NCBI GenBank assembly: GCA_937973585.1
Contig: CALJKN010000146.1
Coordinates: forward strand, 1-17,130
Direction of reading: 5' to 3'
From: an uncultured Helicobacteraceae bacterium
Lineage (GTDB): Bacteria; Campylobacterota; Campylobacteria; Campylobacterales; UBA6016
DNA: 17,130 nucleotides
A program made the translations under genes and the position numbers. The notes under the pieces were generated by a model that had not been told where the DNA came from, searched no databases, and was given only the letters and a program-made list of their open reading frames with translations. Each line of letters opens with the position of its first letter. The stretch's first letter is position 1. Below, piece by piece: positions 1-6,886 of this stretch.

Positions 1-13
1 GCTCTTCCGATCT
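1..13 (+). other. Residual Illumina TruSeq adapter sequence
   Basis: The first 13 bases, GCTCTTCCGATCT, are identical to the 3' end shared by the TruSeq read-1 and read-2 adapters. They sit exactly at the contig edge, where untrimmed adapter is usually found, so they are almost certainly not genomic. By chance the adapter stays in frame with the truncated methylase that follows; its first four or five translated residues should be ignored. Confidence 0.93.
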
Positions 14-1056
14 GCTTAGAGATTGGTTTTGCATATCAGTCTTTTAAGTGGAAAAACAATGCAAAAGATAATGCTGGTGTTTCTGTTGTAATTATAGGGC
101 TAAGAAATATTTTAAATGAAAGAAAATTTATTTATCAAGAAAATATAAAACAAGAAGTTAAGAATATTAATGCTTATTTGGTACAAGGTTCAAATATTTT
201 TATAAGTCCTACTCATAACAATATTTCAAAGTTATCAAAAATGATAAAAGGAAGCTCCCCGTCTGATAATGGCTTTCTGTTATGTTCTGAAAATGAAAAA
301 AATGAAATTATCTTAAATTCTCCAGAAGCAGAAAAATATATAAAAAAATATATTGGCAATCAAGATTTTATGAGCGGTAATAGAAGATACTGTATTTGGG
401 TTTCAGAAAAAGGAAAAGTGGAAGCTTATGCAATAGAAGCTTTAAAAGAAAGATTTGAAAAAGTTAGACAATTTAGATTAGCTAGTAGGAAAGCTACAAC
501 AAGAAAGAAAGCTGAAACTCCTCACTTATTTGATGAAGCAAAACATCGAAACTTAGATTCTATTATCATCCCTCAAACAGGTTCGGAAAAAAGAGAATAC
601 TTGCCGATTGGCTTTATGGATAAAGACACAGTTATATCAAATGGATTAAGAATTGTTTACACTCAAGAGGTTTATATATTTGGAATTTTATCTTCAAAAA
701 TGCACATTATTTGGGTGAAAGCGGTTGCAGGAAGAATGAAAACGGATATGCAATATTCAAACACTATTTGTTACAACACATTCCCATTTCCAAATATCTC
801 ACAAACTCAAAAAGACGAGCTAACAGAATTTGCGTTTGGCGTTTTGGACGAGCGAGAAAAACACAGCGAAAAAACACTAGCCCAACTCTACGACCCAAAC
901 AAAATGCCAGAGGGCTTACGCAAAGCACACCATGCGCTAGATATTGCCATAGAAAAATGCTACCGCCAAAAACCGTTTGAAAGCGACGAAGAACGCCTAG
1001 AATATCTTTTTAAGATGTATGAAGAGATGACTGGGAAGTTGGGGAAGAAAATATGA
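14..1056 (+). CDS. MmeI-family (type IIL) DNA methyltransferase, C-terminal part, 5' truncated
   Basis: The reading frame is open from the contig edge, so the start and the catalytic motifs are off the contig; about 346 residues remain. An internal ATG-less start near 178 is not needed, because upstream codons already encode family sequence: FAYQSFKW at bases 28-51 and VVIIGL at 85-102, matching the MmeI segment after the NPPY motif. The target-recognition part follows (YLPIGFM; FGILSSKMH from 679). The MmeI C-terminal helical domain comes last (LYDPNKMPEGLRKAH from about 886, then KPFESDEERL). Family members methylate adenine N6; many also carry an N-terminal nuclease, which cannot be seen here. 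It overlaps the FRG gene by 4 bases (ATGA). Base composition changes inside the gene: sampled lines at 181-480 are about 23-35% GC, those at 841-960 about 45%. It could instead be a methylase-only homologue serving the helicase and nuclease downstream. Confidence 0.85.
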
Positions 1057-2087
1057 CTTTTTATCCAACGCTCAAATCTTTAAAACAAAAACTTCAAATC
1101 CAGCCTGTAAATACTGGTAAGCGATTTACACATAATGGACAAGCTAATGGAATTGTATTTGATGATATGGAAAGATTGCATGCCTTGGCTGGAGTCGATG
1201 GATGCGTTCATCTCAAAAGTGGCGTTGAGTTTTCGATGCTTCAATATAGAGGACAAAATGAAGATTTTGGGGTATGTAAAACTACACTTGATAGATGCAA
1301 ATCCAAAGAAGAGCAGTTTTTAAATATTTGTAGAACTATAGCTTTTGAGGAGCTTTTGGAAGTTCATCCATTTGTAAAGCTTGTCCGTTCTTTACAGCCT
1401 TTTGGAGAAAATCATCTATGTCTTAATTTTACAGGCATGGCGCAACATTATGGACTTCACACCAATTATTTAGACATTACAAATAACTTTGACGTAGCTT
1501 GTTTTTTTGCTACATGCAGGTATGAAAATGGGAAATACTACCCAATGGGTAATACTTCAAAACCAGGAGTAATTTATAGAATATACGAGATGATTATGCC
1601 GCCTTTTATTGAAAATGAAAACAATAAAGAGCTATTTCTTGAATATCTTGGATGGCAGCCACTACCGCGACCTGAGCAACAAAAAGCTAGTGTTTTAAAA
1701 GTTGCAAAAGATACAAATTTAGATACGGCTAGTGGAGTTCAAAAGTACTATTTTAAGCACTCTATTTCTCAATCTAAAAAAATTTGGAAACAATTTGATG
1801 AGGGAAAAGCTTTGTTTCCAGATGATAGCGCTGCAGATTTAGCCAACAAATGTTGTAAATTAAATTCTTTTACAAATAAGCAAATCAATAAGGCTCTTGA
1901 AAGATTTGAGCTTTGGAGCGGCGAGCAGCTTAATAGAGAGCAGGCTTTAGATGGTTTGAAAATTGAAATTGTTGAGCAAAGTAGTTTAAGTTGGGATGAT
2001 TTAGTAGAAACGGGTTTCAATTTTTGGGAAAATAAATTTAATGAAACTATGAGTAAAGTGGGGTTTAGGATGGTTTATCCGCTATAG
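1053..2087 (+). CDS. FRG domain-containing protein
   Basis: The FRG domain is recognised from YRGQ at residues 65-68, a conserved Arg (TTLDR, ending at 81) and the block GMAQHYGLHTNYLD at 128-141, followed by a VACFFAT strand (148-154). FRG proteins are common beside restriction systems and in phage-related regions; their biochemical activity is not settled. The R...H...FFA pattern has been compared with ADP-ribosyltransferase folds, so an NAD-using effector is possible but inferred. At 344 residues it has a long C-terminal part of no recognised family. No signal peptide or membrane segment is visible. The start is an ATG overlapping the methylase stop (ATGA), with a good Shine-Dalgarno GGGGAAG at 1041-1047, so it is coupled to the methylase. 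The gene is very AT-rich (a sampled line near 1741 is about 23% GC), more so than the helicase downstream, suggesting separate acquisition. Confidence 0.82.
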   Translation: MTFYPTLKSLKQKLQIQPVNTGKRFTHNGQANGIVFDDMERLHALAGVDGCVHLKSGVEFSMLQYRGQNEDFGVCKTTLDRCKSKEEQFLNICRTIAFEELLEVHPFVKLVRSLQPFGENHLCLNFTGMAQHYGLHTNYLDITNNFDVACFFATCRYENGKYYPMGNTSKPGVIYRIYEMIMPPFIENENNKELFLEYLGWQPLPRPEQQKASVLKVAKDTNLDTASGVQKYYFKHSISQSKKIWKQFDEGKALFPDDSAADLANKCCKLNSFTNKQINKALERFELWSGEQLNREQALDGLKIEIVEQSSLSWDDLVETGFNFWENKFNETMSKVGFRMVYPL

Positions 2088-2144
2088 TTGTAGAAAATGC
2101 CTTAAAATAGAGTAAATGAACGATATTAGCATTGGAAATTTAGA

Positions 2145-3029
2145 ATGAGAAATGAACTAAAAACAATAGACGCCCAAACCCTGCAAGATAAAATCCATAC
2201 CATTCGCGGGCTTGCCGTAATGCTAGATAGAGACTTGGCGGAGCTTTATGGGGTGGAGACAAGAGCGTTAAAACAAGCGGTAAAAAGAAATATAGATAGA
2301 TTTCCTGCTGATTTTATGTTTGAGTTGAATGATGAAGAGATTGATTTTTTGGTGTCACAATCTGTGATACCATCCAAAAAGTATTTTGGAGGGGCAAAAC
2401 CATTTGTATTTACAGAGCAGGGGGTATCGTCTTTATCGGCAGTCTTGACAAGTAAAATTGCAATAGAAATTTATATCAATATTATGAGAGCTTTTGTGCG
2501 GATGCGAAAAATCATCAGCTCAAACAGTTTGTTATTTTCTAAAATGGAAGCGCTCGAAAAACGACAAATCTCTTATGAACTCAAAACGGATGCAAAAATA
2601 GAGCAAGTATTAAATGCCCTAGAAGATAAGACTCAAAAACCAAACGAGGGAATTTTTTACGACGGACAAATCTACGACGCTTACGCATTTATAAACGACT
2701 TGCTAAAAAGCGCAAAAAAAGAAGTTACGCTTATCGACAACTACATAGACGACACGGTATTTACGCTCTTTAGCAAATATCAAAATCTAACGTTTAAGCT
2801 CTACACTCAAACCATCTCAAAACAGCTAAGCCTAGACTATCAAAAATACAAAGCGCAATATCAAAATATAGAGCTAGAAGAGTTCAAAAAAGCTCATGAT
2901 AGATTTTTGATAATCGACAATGCGGAGATTTACCATATCGGAGCAAGCCTAAAAGATTTAGGCAAAAAATGGTTTGCATTTTCTAAGTTTGAGATAGGGG
3001 CTTTGGAGATTTTGGAGAGGCTTAAATAA
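2145..3029 (+). CDS. ORF6N domain protein with phospholipase D-like C-terminus
   Basis: Residues about 12-100 form an ORF6N domain, a KilA-N/Bro-like DNA-binding module first known from phages: IRGLAVMLDRDLAELYGV at 20-37, then KRNIDRFPADFMFEL and FVFTEQGVSSLSAVL. Residues about 123-165 look like a coiled-coil linker. The C-terminal part (about 175-293) contains LIDNYID and HDRFLIID (His251), then YHIGASLKDLGKKWFAF. This resembles a PLD-like half-site with HxR in place of the usual HxK, so nuclease activity is uncertain. The ORF6N plus PLD-like layout is a common bacterial form and the 294-residue length is normal. Such genes are often found inside restriction loci; their role is unknown. The 57-base gap before it is the only real gap in this operon and could hold a weak promoter. 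The Shine-Dalgarno is weak. It overlaps the next gene by one base (TAATG). Confidence 0.85.
   Translation: MRNELKTIDAQTLQDKIHTIRGLAVMLDRDLAELYGVETRALKQAVKRNIDRFPADFMFELNDEEIDFLVSQSVIPSKKYFGGAKPFVFTEQGVSSLSAVLTSKIAIEIYINIMRAFVRMRKIISSNSLLFSKMEALEKRQISYELKTDAKIEQVLNALEDKTQKPNEGIFYDGQIYDAYAFINDLLKSAKKEVTLIDNYIDDTVFTLFSKYQNLTFKLYTQTISKQLSLDYQKYKAQYQNIELEEFKKAHDRFLIIDNAEIYHIGASLKDLGKKWFAFSKFEIGALEILERLK
2351..2371. repeat. 9-bp inverted repeat (hairpin) inside the ORF6N gene
   Basis: Left arm GGTGTCACA (2351-2359), loop ATC, right arm TGTGATACC (2363-2371). All nine pairs form in RNA, with one G-T wobble. It spans codons 69-76 (VSQSVIPS) in the DNA-binding domain. It may reflect codon constraint alone, or a site for protein binding or recombination. 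Confidence 0.6.
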
Positions 3030-3778
3030 TGGAAAAGAGCAACATCCTCATCTACCAAAATGAAAAAGGCAATATCAAAGTCGATGTGCGATTTCAAGAT
3101 GGCTCCGTATGGCTATCGCAAGCACAAATATGTGAACTATTTGGCAAAGCAAAATCAACGATTAGCGAGCATATTAGTGCTATTTTTGAAGATGGTGAGC
3201 TTGATAGAGATTCAGTTGTTCGGAATTACCGAACAACTGCGAGTGACGGCAAAAACTATAGTGTAGACTACTACAATCTCGATATGATTATCGCCATAGG
3301 GTTCAAGGCGAGGTCATCAACAGGAACAAAGTTTAGAGTCTGGGCAAATGAAAAGCTAAAAGAGTACATCACAAAGGGCTTTGTGCTCAACGATGAGAGA
3401 TTTAAAAACGGTACCTCAATGAGCTATTTTGATAAAGAGTCGAAAAACATAACAAAAAAAGATGTAAGCGTCGCAAAGAATTATCTAAACGAGGAAGAGA
3501 TAAAACTACTCGGTCTTTTGGTGGAGCAGTATTTGGCATTTGCAGAGACTATGGCGATGCAACAAACACCAATGTATATGAAAGACTGGATAGTAAGACT
3601 TGATGCCGTCATATCCTTAAACGGCAGGGAGCTTTTGACTCATGCTGGAAAAATAAGCCAGACAAACGCAAAAGCAAAAAGTGAACTAGAGTATGACAAG
3701 TACAAAGAAGTACAAAAAGAACAACAAAAAATCCAAAGTATAAAAGAGCTTGAAGAGGATATAAAGAGGCTAAAATGA
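3029..3778 (+). CDS. RhuM-family protein, internally shortened
   Basis: The RhuM (virulence-protein RhuM) family is recognised from VWLSQAQICELFG at 27-39, STISEHI, the signature SVVRNYRTTASDGK at 62-75 and FRVWANEKLKEYITKGFVL at 102-120. Residues 141-207 match the family C-terminus (KKDVSVAKNYLNEEEI; MKDWIVRLDAVI). The N-terminal part probably binds DNA; the function is not established, although genes of this family often sit inside type I and other restriction loci. The protein is 249 residues, against a usual length of about 330-350. The central segment normally found between YFD (133-135) and the ITK-DV-AKNYL block is missing, apparently in frame. The lysine- and glutamate-rich tail (219-249) looks like a coiled coil. 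Shine-Dalgarno GGAGAGG (3014-3020) is 8 bases before the ATG. It overlaps ORF6N by 1 base and the helicase by 4 bases. Confidence 0.85.
   Translation: MEKSNILIYQNEKGNIKVDVRFQDGSVWLSQAQICELFGKAKSTISEHISAIFEDGELDRDSVVRNYRTTASDGKNYSVDYYNLDMIIAIGFKARSSTGTKFRVWANEKLKEYITKGFVLNDERFKNGTSMSYFDKESKNITKKDVSVAKNYLNEEEIKLLGLLVEQYLAFAETMAMQQTPMYMKDWIVRLDAVISLNGRELLTHAGKISQTNAKAKSELEYDKYKEVQKEQQKIQSIKELEEDIKRLK
3213..3239. repeat. 11-bp perfect inverted repeat inside the rhuM-like gene
   Basis: CAGTTGTTCGG (3213-3223), loop AATTA, CCGAACAACTG (3229-3239): eleven perfect pairs. It spans codons 62-71, the strongly conserved SVVRNYRTTA signature. As RNA it would form a stable hairpin. Codon choice at a conserved peptide could produce it; a binding or recombination site is the alternative. 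Confidence 0.75.
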
Positions 3779-5697
3779 CCAATCTTGTAGAAGTAGAATA
3801 CCACCGAACCGGCGACAGCAAAAAAACAAATAAATACGGTATGAGGGAGATGCAAGAAAAAGCATTTGCCGCAAGAGCCGAGCAATATCTACTACTCAAG
3901 GCTCCACCAGCCTCTGGTAAATCTAGGGCTTTGATGTTCATAGCACTTGACAAGCTAGAAAATCAAGGCATTAACAAAGTAATCGTAGCTGTGCCGGAGC
4001 GGTCTATCGGTGGGTCATTCGGCAAAACAGACCTAAGGGCAGATGGATTTTTCGCTTCATGGGAACCTAATTCTCATTACAACCTATGCACTGGCGGAGG
4101 CGAAGCAAGTAAAGTCAAAACATTCAAAAAATTCCTATCGTGCGATGAGAAAATACTGATATGCACACATGCCACACTGAGATTTGCATTCAAAGAGCTA
4201 GACGACTCAAGGTTTGATAATATTTTGCTTGCTATTGACGAATTTCACCATGTATCAGCCGATGGCGACAATCAGCTCGGTGAAGTCATCAGAACGGTGA
4301 TGCAAAACTCAAATGCACACATCATGGCAATGACTGGCTCATATTTTAGGGGCGACAGCGTGCCTGTTTTGCTTCCAGAAGATGAGGCTAGATTTGCGAA
4401 AGTAACTTACAACTACTATGACCAGTTAAATGGATATGAGTATCTAAAATCTCTAGGAATCGGCTACCACTTTTATCAAGGCAGATATACAAGTGCAATA
4501 AATGAAATACTGGACACCGACAAAAAAACAATACTGCATATTCCAAATGTAAACTCTGGCGAATCGACAAAAGATAAGCACAAAGAGGTAGATACTATTC
4601 TTGACATTATCGGAGAAGTTGTAGAGGTTACCACGGATGGTGTTATTCTTGTAAAAAGACATACTGATGGCAAAATTATCAAAGTGGCAGACTTGGTAGA
4701 TGACGACCAAAAACGAAGAGATAAAATAGTCGCCTATCTACGAAATATCAAAAACGAAGAAGATATGGATCTCATCATCGCCCTAGGTATGGCAAAAGAG
4801 GGGTTTGACTGGACTTTTTGCGAGCATGCCTTGACCGTTGGATACAGAAGCTCACTTACAGAAATCATCCAAATCATAGGGCGAGCGACGAGAGATAGCA
4901 AAAATAAAACCCATGCACAATTTACAAACCTAATCGCACAGCCGGATGCCGAGGATATGGAGGTAAAACTATCGGTAAATAATATGCTCAAAGCAATAAC
5001 CGCTTCACTGCTGATGGAGCAAGTTTTGGCTCCAAACTTCAAATTCAAACCAAAATTTGATGACGACAATGAGCCACCGCAAAAAGGTGAGCTAAAAATC
5101 AGGGGGTTCAAAAAGCCGTCTAGCAAAAGAGTTGAGGATATACTCGAATCAGACCTGAACGACCTCAAGGCGACAATCTTGCAAGATGAACAAATGATAA
5201 AAGCAATACCTGGCAATGTTGACCCAGAGGTTATAAACAAGGTGCTTATTCCCAAAATCATCAAAGTTAAATACCCTGATTTGAATGACAATGAAATCGA
5301 AGAGATTCGTCAGCATGTAGTCGTTGATAGTGTTATAAAAAATGGTCAGATTATCGAGCAAGGCGATAAAAAATTTATCAAAATGGCACATAAATTTGTA
5401 AATATTGATGACTTGCACATTGACCTCATTGACCAAGTGAATCCATTTCAAAGAGCCTTTGAGATTTTGTCAAAATCAGTTACAACTCAAGTGCTAAAAC
5501 TGATACAAGAAAGCATTGAGTCTACGAGGATAGAGATGACTCCAGAGGAAGCGGTGATTCTGTATAGGAAAATCCCAGTCTTCAAAAGTGAACACAACAG
5601 AATGCCGGATATAAATGCAAACGACTTTCAGGAAAAAAGAATGGCGGAGGCTTTGATATATTTGAATAAACTCAAACGAGAAAGAGCTAATGGCTGA
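3775..5697 (+). CDS. SF2 DEAD/DEAH-type helicase
   Basis: A 640-residue superfamily-2 ATPase with the restriction-type motif set: a GMREMQEKAF motif-Q-like segment at 22-31, Walker A APPASGKS at 43-50, THATL at 131-135, Walker B LAIDEFHH (DEFH, 155-158), motif III MTGSY at 186-190, motif V GMAKEGFDW at 338-346 and motif VI IQIIGRATRD at 365-374. The set is intact, so the enzyme should hydrolyse ATP and move along DNA. Residues from about 420 to 640 are a helical region with no recognised domain, possibly the contact surface for a partner. It starts with ATG overlapping the rhuM-like stop (ATGA) with AGAGG at 3765-3769. It overlaps the GIY-YIG gene by 8 bases, a strong hint of stoichiometric expression with that nuclease. 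By layout it would be the motor of a methylase/helicase/nuclease system; no DUF1998 (DrmB) protein of DISARM is present. Confidence 0.88.
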   Translation: MTNLVEVEYHRTGDSKKTNKYGMREMQEKAFAARAEQYLLLKAPPASGKSRALMFIALDKLENQGINKVIVAVPERSIGGSFGKTDLRADGFFASWEPNSHYNLCTGGGEASKVKTFKKFLSCDEKILICTHATLRFAFKELDDSRFDNILLAIDEFHHVSADGDNQLGEVIRTVMQNSNAHIMAMTGSYFRGDSVPVLLPEDEARFAKVTYNYYDQLNGYEYLKSLGIGYHFYQGRYTSAINEILDTDKKTILHIPNVNSGESTKDKHKEVDTILDIIGEVVEVTTDGVILVKRHTDGKIIKVADLVDDDQKRRDKIVAYLRNIKNEEDMDLIIALGMAKEGFDWTFCEHALTVGYRSSLTEIIQIIGRATRDSKNKTHAQFTNLIAQPDAEDMEVKLSVNNMLKAITASLLMEQVLAPNFKFKPKFDDDNEPPQKGELKIRGFKKPSSKRVEDILESDLNDLKATILQDEQMIKAIPGNVDPEVINKVLIPKIIKVKYPDLNDNEIEEIRQHVVVDSVIKNGQIIEQGDKKFIKMAHKFVNIDDLHIDLIDQVNPFQRAFEILSKSVTTQVLKLIQESIESTRIEMTPEEAVILYRKIPVFKSEHNRMPDINANDFQEKRMAEALIYLNKLKRERANG

Positions 5698-6844
5698 GTT
5701 TTTGCTAGAAGACATACTGGCAAATGACCCGTTGGGACTTTTGAGCGAAGTAAAAGCAAAAAATAGAGTAGCTACCGAAGATGAAAGACTCATAGCCTCA
5801 TTCAATGAGATAAATGACTTTATTGATAGACATAGCAAGGAGCCATCAAAATCAACAGATATGAATGAAAGGACACTTTTTTCAAGACTTCAAGGCCTGA
5901 GAGAACATCCAGATAAGATAAGTGCTCTAAAGCCACACGACCGCCACAATCTACTGCAAGAAGTTGAAATCAACTCTATAGACGATATCCTCAATGATGA
6001 TGCCTTTGGCTTGCTTGGCAATGATGCGGATAGTATTTTTGAGCTAAAACATGTCCCGAAATATAAAGATATCGCTCAGGCCGACTATATAGCATTGCGA
6101 AAACCATGTAAAGAATTTGATAAATATGAAGTACTATTTAAAGAGTGTCAACAAGATTTACGGGATGGAAAAAGAAGGCTTGTTAAATTTAACGAAAGAT
6201 TTATGGAGGAAGGAAACTTTTTTATTCTCAAAGGCGTAATGGTTTACTTGGAGAAAATAATTTCTGTCGGCAAGGATAAGCATAACAAAATGGATGGCAG
6301 AACATACTGTGTATTCGAAAATGGAACAGAATCAGATATGCTTATGAGATCTCTTGGAAAAGGGCTTTATGAGGATGGTTACTTTGTAAGCCAGCACGAA
6401 GACAAACTCCTTGATAAGTTTATCAATATAACAAACGAGGATAAACTTGGCGGTTTTATATATATCTTAAAATCAAAAAGCACAGATGAAAAAATAAAAT
6501 CAATTCAACACCTATACAAAATAGGCTATTCAACAACGGATGTCAAAGAGCGGATAAAAAATGCCGAAAATGAACCGACGTATCTAATGGCTCAAGTTTC
6601 AGTTGTGGGTGTCTATGAATGCTACAATATGAACACGCAAAAATTTGAACAACTAATCCATAAATTTTTCGGTAAAGCCTGTCTTAATATAGATATTTTT
6701 GGTAGCGACAGCCAAAGATATAGTCCAAGAGAATGGTTTGTGGCACCGCTTGAAGTTATCGAGCAAGCTGTCGAACTATTGGTATCCGGTGATATCATCA
6801 GCTATAGGTATGATGAGACTTATGGGAAAATAGTTTTGAGGTAA
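5690..6844 (+). CDS. GIY-YIG nuclease family protein (T5orf172/MUG113 type)
   Basis: The C-terminal third carries the GIY-YIG nuclease fold. FIYILKS (256-262) replaces GIY and YKIG (276-279) replaces YIG. An Arg follows in VKERIKN (R288), and a Glu/His pair lies in KFEQLIHKFF (E320, H324), with the T5orf172-type ending SPREWFVAPLE at 345-355. The catalytic pattern looks complete, so DNA cleavage is likely. Residues 1-115 contain two copies of a short acidic motif, EDILANDPLGLL (7-18) and DDILNDDAFGLL (98-109), flanking a helical DUF-like segment. The middle (120-250) is unassigned. The gene overlaps the helicase by 8 bases (ATG before the helicase TGA), so the two are coupled. Immediately downstream, with only 42 bases between, lies the cobalamin operon; no terminator hairpin is visible there. 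Confidence 0.85.
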   Translation: MAEFLLEDILANDPLGLLSEVKAKNRVATEDERLIASFNEINDFIDRHSKEPSKSTDMNERTLFSRLQGLREHPDKISALKPHDRHNLLQEVEINSIDDILNDDAFGLLGNDADSIFELKHVPKYKDIAQADYIALRKPCKEFDKYEVLFKECQQDLRDGKRRLVKFNERFMEEGNFFILKGVMVYLEKIISVGKDKHNKMDGRTYCVFENGTESDMLMRSLGKGLYEDGYFVSQHEDKLLDKFINITNEDKLGGFIYILKSKSTDEKIKSIQHLYKIGYSTTDVKERIKNAENEPTYLMAQVSVVGVYECYNMNTQKFEQLIHKFFGKACLNIDIFGSDSQRYSPREWFVAPLEVIEQAVELLVSGDIISYRYDETYGKIVLR

Positions 6845-6863
6845 CGTCTTGTTGGTGTATTAT
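6836..6863 (+). promoter_or_regulatory. Possible sigma70-type promoter for the cobalamin operon
   Basis: TTGAGG at 6836-6841 and TATTAT at 6858-6863 are 16 bases apart, overlapping the end of the GIY-YIG gene. Transcription would begin near 6870, leaving a leader of under 20 bases before the TTG start of cbiA at 6887. Such a leader cannot hold a cobalamin riboswitch (roughly 200 bases). In AT-rich DNA such matches arise often, so this is tentative. Confidence 0.35.
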
Positions 6864-6886
6864 TATTTGTCAAAAAGGTGTAATTT

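Noticed and set aside
711..980. 89-codon plus-strand frame inside the truncated methylase
   Set aside because: It overlaps conserved MmeI C-terminal sequence in another frame and has no ribosome site.
4734..5291. 185-codon open frame on the minus strand inside the helicase gene
   Set aside because: It is antisense to a region with clear helicase motifs, is rich in Ser, Leu and Phe as expected of a shadow frame, and has no recognisable family.
14..6844. Calling the first operon DISARM
   Set aside because: Methylase, helicase and a PLD-like domain are present, but no DUF1998 DrmB protein exists and the nuclease is GIY-YIG.
6845..6886. Cobalamin riboswitch ahead of cbiA
   Set aside because: The gap is 42 bases and lacks the conserved B12-box; a riboswitch needs about 200 bases.
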